Source: Rhodospirillaceae bacterium (lineage in GTDB: Bacteria > Pseudomonadota > Alphaproteobacteria > Rhodospirillales > Casp-alpha2). Taken from it: a stretch of 64,000 nt of DNA. A model generated the notes under the pieces. It saw nothing but the letters and a program-made list of their open reading frames with translations. It was not told the DNA's origin and did not search any database. The DNA lies in the NCBI GenBank assembly GCA_002696205.1, contig NZRL01000132.1, positions 28,863 to 92,862 on the forward strand, given 5' to 3'. A program made the position numbers and the translations under genes. Shown piece by piece: positions 8,577 through 17,683 of this stretch (the stretch's first letter is position 1; every line of letters begins with the position of its first letter).

Positions 8577-9272
8577 TCAGGCAAGCCGGGACGACACCTG
8601 TCCCCGCTCGATGAACAGATGCCGGTCGTAGTGGCCGTGGCTTTCGCTGAGACTGGAATCGCAGACCAGGACGGTCCGCTCGTTGCCCGCGCTCAGGCGG
8701 GCCATGATTTCCTGCAGACGTTCGACCAGGGCCGGGGCCACCCCTTCAAAGGGTTCATCCAGCAACAGCATCCGGCGGCCGACCAACAGGGCCCTGCCCA
8801 GCGCCACCAGCTTCTGCTGCCCGCCGCTCAAGGACAGGGCCGGCAGTTTCGCCAGGGGTGCGATTTCCGGGATCAGGTCATAGACCTCCTGCAGCGATGC
8901 CCGCAGGTCCGGAATGTCGACCAGCCAACTGGGCATCAGGATGTTTTCCTCGACCGTGAAATGGGGGATCAATCGCCTGTCCTCGGGCATGTAGCCGATT
9001 CCCAGCCCGGCCCGCAGATGCGCGGGGCGGCTCGATGCGATCTCGCCTTGGACGGATATCTCACCGCGTTGAACGCACAACAACCCCATGATCGCGCGCA
9101 GGGTCGTCGTCTTGCCCGCGCCGTTGCGGCCGATCAAGGCGACCATTTCCCCCGGTTCGACGGCGAAGGAAATGCCGCGCAGAATGGGCGCCTTATCGAT
9201 CGCGACCTCGACGTCGCGAAGGGCCAGCATCGGCGCCGCAGGAATCGTGTTTTCTTGGGGCATGGCGTCCAT
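8577..9272 (-). CDS. livF: Branched-chain amino-acid/amide ABC ATPase LivF-like
   Basis: A 231-residue ATPase of the HAAT importer family. Walker A GRNGAGKTT (48-56), signature LSGGQQ (148-153) and Walker B MLLLDEP (168-174); the helical region YMPEDRRLIPHFTVEEN is typical of LivF. It pairs with LivG (9276-10031), the LivM and LivH permeases and the LivK-like binding protein. It is the last gene of the operon, 3 bp after livG, and is followed by the shared terminator at 8513-8540. The switch-histidine region reads VLVCDSSLSESHGHYDR, somewhat unusual. Substrate range (leucine-type amino acids, urea or amides) is not determinable. Confidence 0.9.
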   Translation of the reverse strand: MDAMPQENTIPAAPMLALRDVEVAIDKAPILRGISFAVEPGEMVALIGRNGAGKTTTLRAIMGLLCVQRGEISVQGEIASSRPAHLRAGLGIGYMPEDRRLIPHFTVEENILMPSWLVDIPDLRASLQEVYDLIPEIAPLAKLPALSLSGGQQKLVALGRALLVGRRMLLLDEPFEGVAPALVERLQEIMARLSAGNERTVLVCDSSLSESHGHYDRHLFIERGQVSSRLA

Positions 9273-9275
9273 GGC

Positions 9276-10031
9276 TCAGGCCTTTCCCGTTACATAGCGC
9301 CGGACGTCCTCTTGGGCGAGCGCCGCATCCGGCCGGTCGTCGGCCAGGACGCGGCCTTCGTGAAACACCACGATCCTGTCGGCATAGCGGCGCACGATAT
9401 CCATGTCGTGTTCGACGAAAAGCACCGCCGCCTTCTGATCCGACAGGGCCTCGATCACCAGATCCATGAAATCGAATTTCTCTTCGGAGGCGACGCCGCT
9501 GGTCGGTTCGTCCAGCATCAGGACCTTGGGCGAATTGATCGTCGCCATGCCGACGTCCAGCAACTTGCGCATGCCGCCTGAGATTTCGGAGACCAGATGA
9601 TCGCGATATTTTCCCAGCTGGAACCGCTCCATCACCGCGTCGACGCGGTCGCGGGAGTCCGGGTTCAAGGCCGCCTTGCGCGGGCTGAGCAGCGGCCGTT
9701 CGTGCGCCGTCACCGCGTTGATCGCGACGGTCAGGTTCTCCATCAGGGTCAGGCCCGTGAAGACCTGGGGGATCTGGAAGGAACGGTAGATTCCCAGGCG
9801 GGTGACCTGCAACGGCGACAGCCCGACGATCTCGCGGCCGTAGCTGGTGATCGAGCCGACATCCGGGCGGACATAGCCCGTGACCATGTTGATGAAGGTC
9901 GTCTTGCCGGCACCGTTGGCGCCGATCAAGCTGACGAACTCGCCGTCGGCGACGCTGACCGAGACGCCGTCTGCCGCCTTGATGCCGTTGAACGACTTCG
10001 ACAGGCCCTGTGCGTTCAATGCGATGCTCAC
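9276..10031 (-). CDS. livG: Branched-chain amino-acid/amide ABC ATPase LivG-like
   Basis: A 251-residue ATPase. I choose a GTG start at 10031 because AAGGAGG lies 7 bp upstream and the GTG overlaps the livM stop as GTGA (10028-10031); the longer upstream open frame is livM read out of frame. Walker A GANGAGKTT (37-45), the LivG-type IYRSFQIPQVFTGLT segment, ISGGMRK signature, Walker B VLMLDEP and switch histidine VEHDMD are all present. The signature is ISGGMRK rather than LSGGQ, seen in many alphaproteobacterial LivG proteins. Works as a heterodimer with LivF. Confidence 0.9.
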   Translation of the reverse strand: MSIALNAQGLSKSFNGIKAADGVSVSVADGEFVSLIGANGAGKTTFINMVTGYVRPDVGSITSYGREIVGLSPLQVTRLGIYRSFQIPQVFTGLTLMENLTVAINAVTAHERPLLSPRKAALNPDSRDRVDAVMERFQLGKYRDHLVSEISGGMRKLLDVGMATINSPKVLMLDEPTSGVASEEKFDFMDLVIEALSDQKAAVLFVEHDMDIVRRYADRIVVFHEGRVLADDRPDAALAQEDVRRYVTGKA

Positions 10032-11002
10032 CGGGCATCCTCCTTGGCGTCGGGGGCACGGGTACGGCGGCGCCCGGCGGCCAGAGCCCCGATGCCGTTC
10101 GGCAGGAACAGGATCGACAGCAACAGGAACGCCCCCAGCATGAGCTGCCAGGCGTTTGGCAGGTACTGGCCGGCGACCAGACGCACCGTCTCGAACAGGG
10201 CGGTCGCACCGAAGGCGGCGACGATGCTGCTGGGGCCGCTGAGCACGGTCATGAAGACGAACTCGCCCGACGTCGTCCAATAGGCGAACTCGGGGATGAT
10301 GTGTCCCGAGACCAGCGCGACCAGCCCTCCGCCCAAACCGGCCAGCCCGGCGGCGATCGCATAGTTGAAGACGATCACCCGGCGCACGGAAAGGCCCAGG
10401 TATTCCAGGCGGATTTCATTGTCCCGCACGGCCAGGGCGGCCAGGCCCAATTCGGATCGCATATAAATCCGCGTGGCCAGACCGACGCCCGCGGCGATCA
10501 CCACCACGAAGGCGTAGAACAGGATCGAGCGGTATTCGTCGGAGGGAGACAGGCCGAAGTAACTGGGCGGTGCGATCCCGATACCGTCCGAGCCGCCGAC
10601 CGAGGTCGCCTTCAACAAGGCGCCGTAGAGGATCATCGACAGCGCCAGATTGAACATGGCGAAGAAGACCCCGCGGTAGGCCGACAGAAACACGCCCAGC
10701 ACCGCGCCCAAGGCACAACAGCCGAGACCCGACAGGATCACCAGGAAAAGGGCGTCCTGCACGCCCGTCGCGTTTCCGACCAGCCCGCAGATATAGGCGC
10801 CCAGGCAGTAATACATGCCCTGGCCGAAGGACACGGCACCCATGCGCAACAACAGCACGAGGCCCAGCACGACCAATCCCTTGGCCAAGGCCAGGGACGC
10901 CGTGAACAGGACCCAGTCCGGCAGCATCAGACCGACGGCCATCAGGGCGGCGGCGCAAACCAATGCGGCAAGCGGGGGCGATGAAGTGACGGCGTGGATC
11001 AC
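10028..11002 (-). CDS. livM: Branched-chain amino-acid/amide ABC permease LivM-like
   Basis: A 324-residue inner-membrane permease with about nine to ten hydrophobic segments and the LivM loop LGLAALAVRDNEIRLEYLGL (the GRAxxAIRDNE-type region). GTG start with a GGAG 10 bp upstream. It lies 3 bp downstream of livH and overlaps livG by 4 bp, so the four genes livH-M-G-F are translationally linked. Forms the channel together with LivH. Confidence 0.9.
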   Translation of the reverse strand: MIHAVTSSPPLAALVCAAALMAVGLMLPDWVLFTASLALAKGLVVLGLVLLLRMGAVSFGQGMYYCLGAYICGLVGNATGVQDALFLVILSGLGCCALGAVLGVFLSAYRGVFFAMFNLALSMILYGALLKATSVGGSDGIGIAPPSYFGLSPSDEYRSILFYAFVVVIAAGVGLATRIYMRSELGLAALAVRDNEIRLEYLGLSVRRVIVFNYAIAAGLAGLGGGLVALVSGHIIPEFAYWTTSGEFVFMTVLSGPSSIVAAFGATALFETVRLVAGQYLPNAWQLMLGAFLLLSILFLPNGIGALAAGRRRTRAPDAKEDAR

Positions 11003-11005
11003 GGG

Positions 11006-11902
11006 TCAAATTCTCCGTTGCGCCGGTTCGCCGAACAGCCCCTGGGGGCGGAACAACAAAACAGCGGCCATGACGGCGTAGATGACGAACAGTTCGGCTT
11101 CGGGCCAGAAATTGATGGCCGTGGCGCGGGACAGCCCGACCAGGGCCGCCCCCACCGCGGCGCCGCCGATCGACCCCATGCCGCCGATCACGACCACGGC
11201 GAAACTGAGAATGATCGCGTTGACGCCGATCGACGGCGTGACCGCCAACATGGGCGAGGTGAAGGCCCCGGCGACGGCGGCCAGGAAAACGCCGAAGGTG
11301 AAGGTGTAGAGATAGACCCGCGACACGTTGACGCCCATGGCGCGGCTGATCTCTGCATCGTGGATGACCGCAAGAACGATCTTTCCCATGATGGTTCGGC
11401 TGAGGAACAGGCTGGTTGCGACGCCGACGAGGACCGCCAGGGCGACGACGAAAAAGTCGTATCCGACGTAATACAAGGGCCCCATTTCGACGTTGCCGAA
11501 CAGGCTGTAGGGGGCCGCCACATATTGCGAGAAAACGCCCCATATCATCCGGATGACGTCTTCCAGGATCAACGACACCCCGAAGGTCACCAACAGCAGC
11601 ACCACTTCGTCCCGCCCGTAGAACAGGCGCAACACGAATTTTTCCAGGAACGGCCCCAGGATCACGGCGACCAGGATCGAGCCCAACAGCATCAGCGGCA
11701 AGGCCCAGAATCCGGCGACTTCCTCGATCACATTGCCGCCGACCAGCGTCGCCGCCGCATAGGCGCCGATGGCATAAAGCGCGCCATGCGCCACGTTCAG
11801 GATTTTCATCACGCCGAAGACCAGGGTCAGCCCGATGGCGATCAGGAACAGCCAGGCCCCGTAAATGGTGCCGTCGACCAGAATGGTTAGGAAAACGTCC
11901 AC
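11006..11902 (-). CDS. livH: Branched-chain amino-acid/amide ABC permease LivH-like
   Basis: A 298-residue inner-membrane permease with about eight hydrophobic segments and LivH landmarks: TLVFGVMKILNVAHGALYAI near the N-terminus and the MGVNVSRVYLYTFTFG cytoplasmic loop. GTG start (GTG GAC GTT). It is 111 bp downstream of the binding-protein gene, and a hairpin in that gap may lower its expression relative to the binding protein. Partner of LivM. Confidence 0.9.
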   Translation of the reverse strand: MDVFLTILVDGTIYGAWLFLIAIGLTLVFGVMKILNVAHGALYAIGAYAAATLVGGNVIEEVAGFWALPLMLLGSILVAVILGPFLEKFVLRLFYGRDEVVLLLVTFGVSLILEDVIRMIWGVFSQYVAAPYSLFGNVEMGPLYYVGYDFFVVALAVLVGVATSLFLSRTIMGKIVLAVIHDAEISRAMGVNVSRVYLYTFTFGVFLAAVAGAFTSPMLAVTPSIGVNAIILSFAVVVIGGMGSIGGAAVGAALVGLSRATAINFWPEAELFVIYAVMAAVLLFRPQGLFGEPAQRRI

Positions 11903-11940
11903 GCGACAATTCCCGTCAATGGGGGGTGACCGGGCGAAAG

Positions 11941-11990
11941 CCGGCAGAGTTCACGCCGTCCGCTCTGAAGGCGACGTTCAACTCTACCGG
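11941..11990 (-). terminator. Long hairpin between livK-like and livH, possible attenuator
   Basis: On the minus strand an 11-bp stem (CCGGTAGAGTT / AACTCTGCCGG, one G-U pair) encloses a 28-nt loop that can pair further, followed by CTTTCG. The T-run is short, so partial termination after the binding-protein gene or mRNA 3' protection is more likely than a full stop. Confidence 0.5.
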
Positions 11991-12013
11991 TCTCACTGCC
12001 CGGAACGAAACGC

Positions 12014-13366
12014 CTAGTCACACTTGGCGCCGGGAAAGCCTTTTTCGATCCATTCGACGGCCTTCATACCGTCGGGCGGATTGATGCATTCGGCCTTGAA
12101 GTATTCGACGTCGACCAGTTCGACGCGCTTCTTCTCGGCGTTCCATTTGGAAATGCCGATGGCGTTGTCCTGGATCGCCTGATGGCCGCCGCCGATCGCC
12201 ATCTTGATCATGCCGGTCGGCGCTTCGAAGGTCGCGTATTCGAAGGCCTTGGCGGTTTCCTCGGTCGTCGGCTTCTTGCCGCCGTTGGCCGCCATCGCCT
12301 TTTCGACCGCCGTCTTCAAGCCCAGGATCGTCTGCACGAAACGGAACGGCGCCTGGACCGCGGGAATGCCGTAGCGTTCCTCGTAGGCTTTGTAGAACCA
12401 GTTCGCCAACGGCGTATCCGGGTGCAGGGCACCGACGGCGCCGCGGCCACCGGTCATCAGACCCTCGGGCACTTTTTCGGCCAGGCGGGGCAGGACGTGT
12501 TCGGCCATGGCGAAGACCACGTTGGTCTTCTTGAACAGGCCGCGCGGACCGGCCTGCAACAGGAAGGCTTCGAGATCGCCGCCCCACAGGCTGGAATGCA
12601 CGACGTCGGGTTTCTTGCGCATCAGCACGCTGATCTGCGCGCCGTACTGGCCCGCGCCCTTTTCGGGGAACAATTCATCGACGACCTTCATGCCGGGTTT
12701 GAACGTATCCAACGCCAGCTTGAAATCGCGCCAGGAATCCTGACCCCAGGAATAGTTCTGGTTGAACCCGGCGACGGTCTTGGCGTCCGGCAGCTTGCGC
12801 GCCACGTAATGGGCAAGCGCCACGTTGTCCATGGTGCTGTGGGCGCCGGCGCGGAAGACGTATTCATACGACGCTTCCTCGAAAATGCGCGGCGTGCCGC
12901 AGCCGCTGAAGATCGCCAGGGCCTTCAATTCTTCCGCCACCGGTGCCACGGCCAGGCAGTTGCCCGAACCGTCGTATCCGACCACGGCATCGACCTTTTC
13001 CCGCTGGACCAGGTCGCGGAAGCGTTGGATCTGGACCTGGGCGCCGCCGGCTTCGTCGACGGGCACGATTTCGATCTTCATGCCGCCGATCCCGACCGAC
13101 CCTTTATAGGGCCCCGGCACCTCGCCCTTGTTCAGGGCATCGACCATCAGTTTGCCGCCGTTCATGGACGGCACGCCGAAGGCATCGGCCGCCGGGCCTG
13201 ACAAGAAGGCCGTCATGCCGATCTTGAAGGTTCCTTCCGCCGCGTCGGCGGGACCGGCAAGGGCCTGACCGAGACCGATCGCCGCCGCGAAGGCGACGGC
13301 GAGTAAGCCGGTTTTTTTGAAGCGCCCTGTCATCGCGCCCCGGTTTTTAATGGTGGTATCGAACAT
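12014..13366 (-). CDS. LivK-type periplasmic amino-acid/amide-binding protein
   Basis: A 450-residue periplasmic binding protein of the Leu/Ile/Val-binding (Peripla_BP_6) type. A basic start and hydrophobic segment ending ALAGPADAAEG form a Sec signal peptide, and the mature protein opens with FKIGMTAFLSGPAADAFG. The start at 13366 is backed by GGGAG 8 bp upstream; MTGRFKKTG (13333) is an alternative. It is about 60-80 residues longer than E. coli LivK. First gene of the liv-like operon; a 239-bp space upstream (13367-13605) must hold the promoter and shows only TTCAC direct repeats near 13510-13527. Ligand unknown. Confidence 0.9.
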   Translation of the reverse strand: MFDTTIKNRGAMTGRFKKTGLLAVAFAAAIGLGQALAGPADAAEGTFKIGMTAFLSGPAADAFGVPSMNGGKLMVDALNKGEVPGPYKGSVGIGGMKIEIVPVDEAGGAQVQIQRFRDLVQREKVDAVVGYDGSGNCLAVAPVAEELKALAIFSGCGTPRIFEEASYEYVFRAGAHSTMDNVALAHYVARKLPDAKTVAGFNQNYSWGQDSWRDFKLALDTFKPGMKVVDELFPEKGAGQYGAQISVLMRKKPDVVHSSLWGGDLEAFLLQAGPRGLFKKTNVVFAMAEHVLPRLAEKVPEGLMTGGRGAVGALHPDTPLANWFYKAYEERYGIPAVQAPFRFVQTILGLKTAVEKAMAANGGKKPTTEETAKAFEYATFEAPTGMIKMAIGGGHQAIQDNAIGISKWNAEKKRVELVDVEYFKAECINPPDGMKAVEWIEKGFPGAKCD

Positions 13367-13605
13367 AAAGGCACTCCCTGTTCTGCCGTGATTAAGGCCC
13401 GCCGTCCGGACGAACGACCGCCCGGCCTTCCGGCCAATTGCTTGGAGGGATTCCCCAAAAAGCCTGCTTTCCGTTGCTGGGTTCTATCGCCCCGGCAGGC
13501 CGCCTTTTCACTTTTTCACTTCTTCACGTCGTCTCTTCGGCTCCGCCCCCTTGGCATCGGGTCCTGCGGAACCGCATCGTCACTTAACCTGCGTCATCGC
13601 CCGCG

Positions 13606-14409
13606 TTATCGCGTCCAGACGACCGGCCATAGATCGCAATCCAGGGCGCCACCTTCTGGAATACCCGGATCCCACATCATTTCCTGGATGTTGGGCATCG
13701 GCGTATAAACCGCATCGTCGCCCGCCCATCGGGTCACATAGGCACGGCGCCGCTTGCCTTCTTCCGAGTTTCCGGGCGCGCCATGGACCAGAAGCCCATG
13801 GTGCACCGTGCAGTCGCCCGGCTCCAGTTCGAACTGAATAATCTCGTGCTTGTCTTTCTCGGCCTCGATGTCCGGCACCGGTTCGAGATCGATCTTGTAC
13901 CTATCGTCGCCCGCGAAGGCCGGCGGCTTGAACCAATTTCCCCAACGGTGCGAGCCCTTGATGTACTCGACGGCGCCGTTGTCCTTGTCGACCTCGTCCA
14001 GGGCGAGCCACAGGGTGCAAACCTGATCGCCGCGTACGGGCCAATAGGGCACGTCATGGTGCCAGGGCGTGCGCTCCGATGTTCCCGGCTCCTTGATCAG
14101 CAATTGGTCGAAGAAGATATTGACCTTTTCCGCCCCCATGACGCGGCCGGCGATTTCCGCCGCCGCCGAGTTGAAGACGAATTCCTTGAACCCGGGATTG
14201 AAGGTCCAAAGGAAGGTGTCGAAAAAGAACCGCCCCCCGTCCTTCGATAATTCCTGGTGCAGGCGGCCCGGCGACCGCATGTCTTCCTCGGCCAGATCGC
14301 GCAGACGCGCCACCCATTCCTTGTTGAAGAGCTGCTTCAACAGGACGACGCCGTCTTCCTGATAGCGGCGGACTTCTTCGTCGGTGATTTCCCTGAGTAT
14401 GGGTTCCAT
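13606..14409 (-). CDS. Phytanoyl-CoA dioxygenase (PhyH) family protein
   Basis: A 267-residue Fe(II)/2-oxoglutarate-dependent oxygenase. The facial triad is visible: His117-x-Asp119 in TPWHHDVPYWP and the distal His209 in GLLVHGAPGN, followed by Arg221/222 and Arg227 for 2-oxoglutarate binding (RRRAYVTRW). The family hydroxylates acyl-CoA, ectoine, quorum signals and natural products, so the substrate is open. The gene is divergent from a LysR regulator with a dyad between them, suggesting LysR-controlled expression. It is upstream of the liv-like operon on the same strand, separated by 239 bp. Confidence 0.88.
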   Translation of the reverse strand: MEPILREITDEEVRRYQEDGVVLLKQLFNKEWVARLRDLAEEDMRSPGRLHQELSKDGGRFFFDTFLWTFNPGFKEFVFNSAAAEIAGRVMGAEKVNIFFDQLLIKEPGTSERTPWHHDVPYWPVRGDQVCTLWLALDEVDKDNGAVEYIKGSHRWGNWFKPPAFAGDDRYKIDLEPVPDIEAEKDKHEIIQFELEPGDCTVHHGLLVHGAPGNSEEGKRRRAYVTRWAGDDAVYTPMPNIQEMMWDPGIPEGGALDCDLWPVVWTR

Positions 14410-14495
14410 GGGCCGGGTTCCGTCTCGGTCTGTGGTCTGAATTCCTTGACGACGGATGCTATCGCGGAGTTAATCAACAAAAGAAACGATTAGAT

Positions 14496-14512
14496 TTGAT
14501 ATTCAGGATCAA
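14496..14512. promoter_or_regulatory. Dyad in PhyH/LysR intergenic region
   Basis: TTGAT-N7-ATCAA, a perfect 5-bp inverted repeat, ends 9 bp before the LysR ATG in the 111-bp divergent space. The spacing does not match a symmetric T-N11-A box nor an FNR box (which has N4). Candidate autoregulatory site. Confidence 0.4.
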
Positions 14513-14520
14513 TAATTTTG

Positions 14521-15408
14521 ATGAACTTGGTGCAACTGGAAACCTTCCGCTGGGTCGTGCATTACGGCTCCTTCACCAAGGCCGCGAATAAGCTGCATTC
14601 GACGCAGTCGACCGTGTCCATGCGGATCGCGGAATTGGAGGCGGACCTGGGGGTTCAGTTGCTCGACCGTTCGCAACGCAAGGTCAGGGTCACGCCCAAA
14701 GGCCGCGACCTGCTGCGTTATGCCGCGGAAATCCATTTGCTGACGACGGAATTGAAGGCGACGGTCGGCGATCCGGAAACCCTGACCGGGTCGTTCCGCA
14801 TGGGGATCGCGGAATTGATCGCCCTGACCTGGTTGCCGGATTTGGTCGCCGCCCTGAACAAGCTTTATCCTCGGATAGAGATCAGTCTGGAGGTCGGCCT
14901 GACGGGCAACATGCATGACATGCTGCGGTCCGGGGAAATGGATCTCTGCATCCTGCCGGTCGGCGGCATGGACCTGCCCGGCCTGAACGCCGTGGCCATC
15001 GGCGACGTGGATTTCGCGTTCATGGCCGCGCCGTCGCTGAACCCGGCGCATGGGGTCCTGCATCCCCGCCAGTTGGAAGAATGGCCGATCATCACGATCG
15101 GCCCCAATTCCTACCTCGCCCGCGCCCAGGATGCCTGGTTTCGGCAAAACAAGGTTCAGGCGAAACGCATCAATTTTTCCAATTCCATGGAGATCAGCGC
15201 CGGTCTGGTCCGCTCGGGGCTCGGCGTTTCCTTGCTGCCGCGCAAGTTCTATACGGACGATCTGGAGAACGGACGCATGCAGGCATTGGATATGGACCCG
15301 CCGCTGGCGCCGTTCACGTTCTCGGTCATTTCCGCGGAAGACAACGTTTCGCCGCTGATCCGCAAAGTGACGGAAATTTCGCGCGAGGTCGGCGACTTCA
15401 TCGCATAA
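14521..15408 (+). CDS. LysR-family transcriptional regulator
   Basis: A 295-residue LTTR. Residues 1-60 are the winged helix-turn-helix (ETFRWVVHYGSFTKAANKLH, then STVSMRIAELEADLGVQLLDR); residues about 90-290 are the periplasmic-binding-like effector domain (FRMGIAELIALTWLPDLVAA). I use the ATG at 14521 rather than the TTG one codon earlier. Divergent to the PhyH-family dioxygenase gene, its likely target. The effector is unknown. Confidence 0.92.
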   Translation: MNLVQLETFRWVVHYGSFTKAANKLHSTQSTVSMRIAELEADLGVQLLDRSQRKVRVTPKGRDLLRYAAEIHLLTTELKATVGDPETLTGSFRMGIAELIALTWLPDLVAALNKLYPRIEISLEVGLTGNMHDMLRSGEMDLCILPVGGMDLPGLNAVAIGDVDFAFMAAPSLNPAHGVLHPRQLEEWPIITIGPNSYLARAQDAWFRQNKVQAKRINFSNSMEISAGLVRSGLGVSLLPRKFYTDDLENGRMQALDMDPPLAPFTFSVISAEDNVSPLIRKVTEISREVGDFIA

Positions 15409-15445
15409 CGCCGCGAGAGCCGCCGCCGTCCAGATAGGCCGATCT

Positions 15446-16189
15446 CTACTTCTTGCCCGCTGCCTTCAATGCCGCCTCGCGGTAGGCGGTGATGCGGTCC
15501 TTCAGGCCGGGGACCGAGGCCGTGCGCGCGATATCCGCCATGTCGGCGTCCCGCGTGTCGGTCACGGTGACGCGGAACAGGTCCGCCGTCGCCGTCGGCG
15601 TCAGGGTATGGGCCGCCGTGCGGGCGGCATCGACCTCACCGTCCCAGCCGTCTTGATCGACGACGCCCGTGGCGAAGCCCAGGTCCAAGGCTTCCTCGGC
15701 TTTGAAGGTCAGGCCGGAATTCTGGATACGCCGGGCCTGATCCTCGCCGACACGGACCTTGAGGCGCCGCGTGCCCAGCACGATGCCGAAACCCAGCCCC
15801 GGCATGCGGAACGAGGTGCCGGGGGCCGCGATCCGCGAACTGCAGGCACAGAACAGATCCGCCCCCGCCCCGAACACCCGGCCGTGCGCCAAGGCCAGGG
15901 TCGGCATGGGCGCGTGATAGACCGCCTGCAACAGGGTTTCGATGCGGATCAGCCGGTTGACCAGATCGCCGTCGGTAACCTCGGCCAGGTCGGACAAGTC
16001 GAAGCCGGAACAGAAGCTCTTGCCCTCGCCCTTCAGGAGCAGCAGCCGCGTGCCGTCGGTGGACGCCGCCGCGACGGCGTCCAACAGGGCCTCGACCAGT
16101 TCCGGGCCAAGCGCATTGGCCCGGTCCGTCTTGTTCAGGGTGACGACGGTCGCCCCCCCGTCCTTGGTGATGATCAGCGTATCGGTCAT
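15446..16189 (-). CDS. Enoyl-CoA hydratase/isomerase (crotonase) family protein
   Basis: A 247-residue crotonase starting MTDTLIITKDGG, 4 bp after the thiol-dioxygenase stop. Oxyanion-hole segments are recognisable (SFCSGFDLSDLAEV around 58-71 and LAHGRVFGAGADLFCA around 100-115). Of the two glutamates used by classical hydratases, the first is Asp111 and the second is replaced (RMPGLG, Gly131), so a hydratase reaction cannot be assumed; isomerase, thioesterase or decarboxylase chemistry is possible. Last gene of a five-gene operon with the GrdB-like reductase, CoA-transferase, IclR and thiol dioxygenase. Converges on the LysR gene. Confidence 0.85.
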   Translation of the reverse strand: MTDTLIITKDGGATVVTLNKTDRANALGPELVEALLDAVAAASTDGTRLLLLKGEGKSFCSGFDLSDLAEVTDGDLVNRLIRIETLLQAVYHAPMPTLALAHGRVFGAGADLFCACSSRIAAPGTSFRMPGLGFGIVLGTRRLKVRVGEDQARRIQNSGLTFKAEEALDLGFATGVVDQDGWDGEVDAARTAAHTLTPTATADLFRVTVTDTRDADMADIARTASVPGLKDRITAYREAALKAAGKK

Positions 16190-16193
16190 CGGG

Positions 16194-16820
16194 TCAGGCG
16201 GCCGACAGACCGGCCCGAACGGTCGCCGAGCGGTCCCAAAGGTTCGGCACGTTGGTCGACGAATAGCCCGAAACGAAGGGAACGACCTCGTTCGTGTCCG
16301 GCTTGAACACATGACGCGAGACCGCGCCGATGTTGGCGCCGTAGACGTGGATGCTGATTGACGGCTTGTCGGCGAAGGAGTTCTCGACGACGTGGATATC
16401 GCCGATGGTCGGCGAAACGGCCTCGACCTGACCCGGTTTCAATTCGGCTTCGTCGCCGACGCGGACCAGCTTGCCCTGGGCGTCTTCTTCGAAGCGAACT
16501 TCCTTTTCGGCACCGCGTAGCATGCCGATCAGGCCCCAGACCGTATGGTCGTGGACGGGCGTCTTCTGGCCCGGGCCCCAGACGAAGCTGACGACCGAGA
16601 AGCGTTCCAGCGGATCGGCGTGCAGAAGGTACTGCTGATAATATTCGGGATGCGGCTGTGCGAATTCCTCGGGCAGCCAGTCGTCGCGCGAGACCAGGGT
16701 GCCCAGGAGCTTGCGGCCCTCGGCGATCAGGGTGGGTTCGTCGTCGGTCTTGGAGACCAGGTTCGTCATGCCGATGACGAAATCGCGCAGCGGCGCGATG
16801 GTGTCGGTGGAAGCGGTCAT
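16194..16820 (-). CDS. Cysteine/3-mercaptopropionate dioxygenase-type thiol dioxygenase
   Basis: A 208-residue cupin. The start MTASTDTIAP has GGAGGG 7 bp upstream and overlaps the IclR stop as ATGA (16817-16820). The 3-His iron site is His90 and His92 (TPVHDHTVWG) with His143 (GDIHVVEN), and the outer-sphere Ser-His-Tyr triad of thiol dioxygenases is Ser156/His158/Tyr160 (SISIHVYG). The YYQQYLLH segment (Gln62/63) where mammalian cysteine dioxygenase has Arg points to the bacterial Gln-type enzymes that prefer 3-mercaptopropionate. It oxidises a thiol to a sulfinic acid with O2. In this operon it probably removes a thiol produced by neighbouring enzymes; this is inference. Confidence 0.88.
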   Translation of the reverse strand: MTASTDTIAPLRDFVIGMTNLVSKTDDEPTLIAEGRKLLGTLVSRDDWLPEEFAQPHPEYYQQYLLHADPLERFSVVSFVWGPGQKTPVHDHTVWGLIGMLRGAEKEVRFEEDAQGKLVRVGDEAELKPGQVEAVSPTIGDIHVVENSFADKPSISIHVYGANIGAVSRHVFKPDTNEVVPFVSGYSSTNVPNLWDRSATVRAGLSAA

Positions 16821-17683
16821 TCGGATGCCCTCCGTTTTTCTTCCTGTTGGGGGTGAGGGGTGGATCGGCCGGGGGCCGGTGACAGAGATGCGCCGCCGGA
16901 ACCGATGGCGCAAGGATCGAAAGGAGCGGCGGCCGTATCGGCATCACCCGCCAGGGCGCGTTCGACCGCGTCGGCGGCGGCGACGACCTCGGCGCCCAGG
17001 GCCTTGAACCGCCCGGGCCGCAGGCGTTCCGCCGGGCCCGAAACGCCGATGGCGGCGATCACGCCGCCCGCCGGATCATGGATGGGCGCCGCGACGCCGC
17101 AAACCGTTTCCTGCCATTCACCGGCGTTGGTGGCGTAGCCACGCGTGCGGATACCCACCATTTCCTGACGAAAGCCATCGGGGTCAGTGATGCTTTTGGC
17201 CGTATGAGCGTGCAGGTTTTCAGCAAGCCCCGCGAGCGCCGTCTCACCTAGGGCCGCAAGCAAAGCTTTGCCCGTGGCGACGCAGCGCGCCGGGGCGCGG
17301 CCGCCGATTTTCGAATAGGCGCGCACGGGCTCGGGGCTTTCCAGCTTGTGCAGGTAGACGACTTCGTCCCCGTCGAGAACCGAGAGATGGACGCTTTCGC
17401 GCGTCCGCGCGAGCAGGGCTTCCATGGCCGGAAGCGCCAATTGACGCAGGTCCAAATGATCGATCATCGCCGTGCCCAATTCCCACAGGCGGATCGCCGC
17501 CGCGTAGGTGCCGGTCGCCGCGTCGCGCCGGACGTAGCCCAGTTCGGTCAGGGTCTGCAGCAAGCGATGGGCGTTGCTTTTGCCCAGATCGACCCGCGCC
17601 GCCAACTCGGAGACGCCGAGCGCGCGGTCGCTATGGGCGAGCACTTCCAAAAGCGCCATGCCGTTGACCAGGGTGTTGTTCAT
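16817..17683 (-). CDS. IclR-family transcriptional regulator
   Basis: A 288-residue regulator. N-terminal winged helix (MALLEVLAHSDRALGVSELA then KSNAHRLLQTLTELGYVRRD) and the IclR effector domain (ARCVATGKALLAALGE, ETVCGVAAPIHDPAGGVIAAIGVSGP) are complete; the last 45 residues are an unconserved tail. Its ATG overlaps the CoA-transferase stop and its stop overlaps the thiol-dioxygenase ATG, both as ATGA, so it is made from the operon it presumably controls. A 23-bp inverted repeat upstream of the operon (19911-19933) is a candidate operator. Confidence 0.92.
   Translation of the reverse strand: MNNTLVNGMALLEVLAHSDRALGVSELAARVDLGKSNAHRLLQTLTELGYVRRDAATGTYAAAIRLWELGTAMIDHLDLRQLALPAMEALLARTRESVHLSVLDGDEVVYLHKLESPEPVRAYSKIGGRAPARCVATGKALLAALGETALAGLAENLHAHTAKSITDPDGFRQEMVGIRTRGYATNAGEWQETVCGVAAPIHDPAGGVIAAIGVSGPAERLRPGRFKALGAEVVAAADAVERALAGDADTAAAPFDPCAIGSGGASLSPAPGRSTPHPQQEEKRRASE

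Noticed and set aside
14496-14512. FNR box
   Set aside because: TTGAT and ATCAA arms are present but the spacer is 7, not 4, bases.
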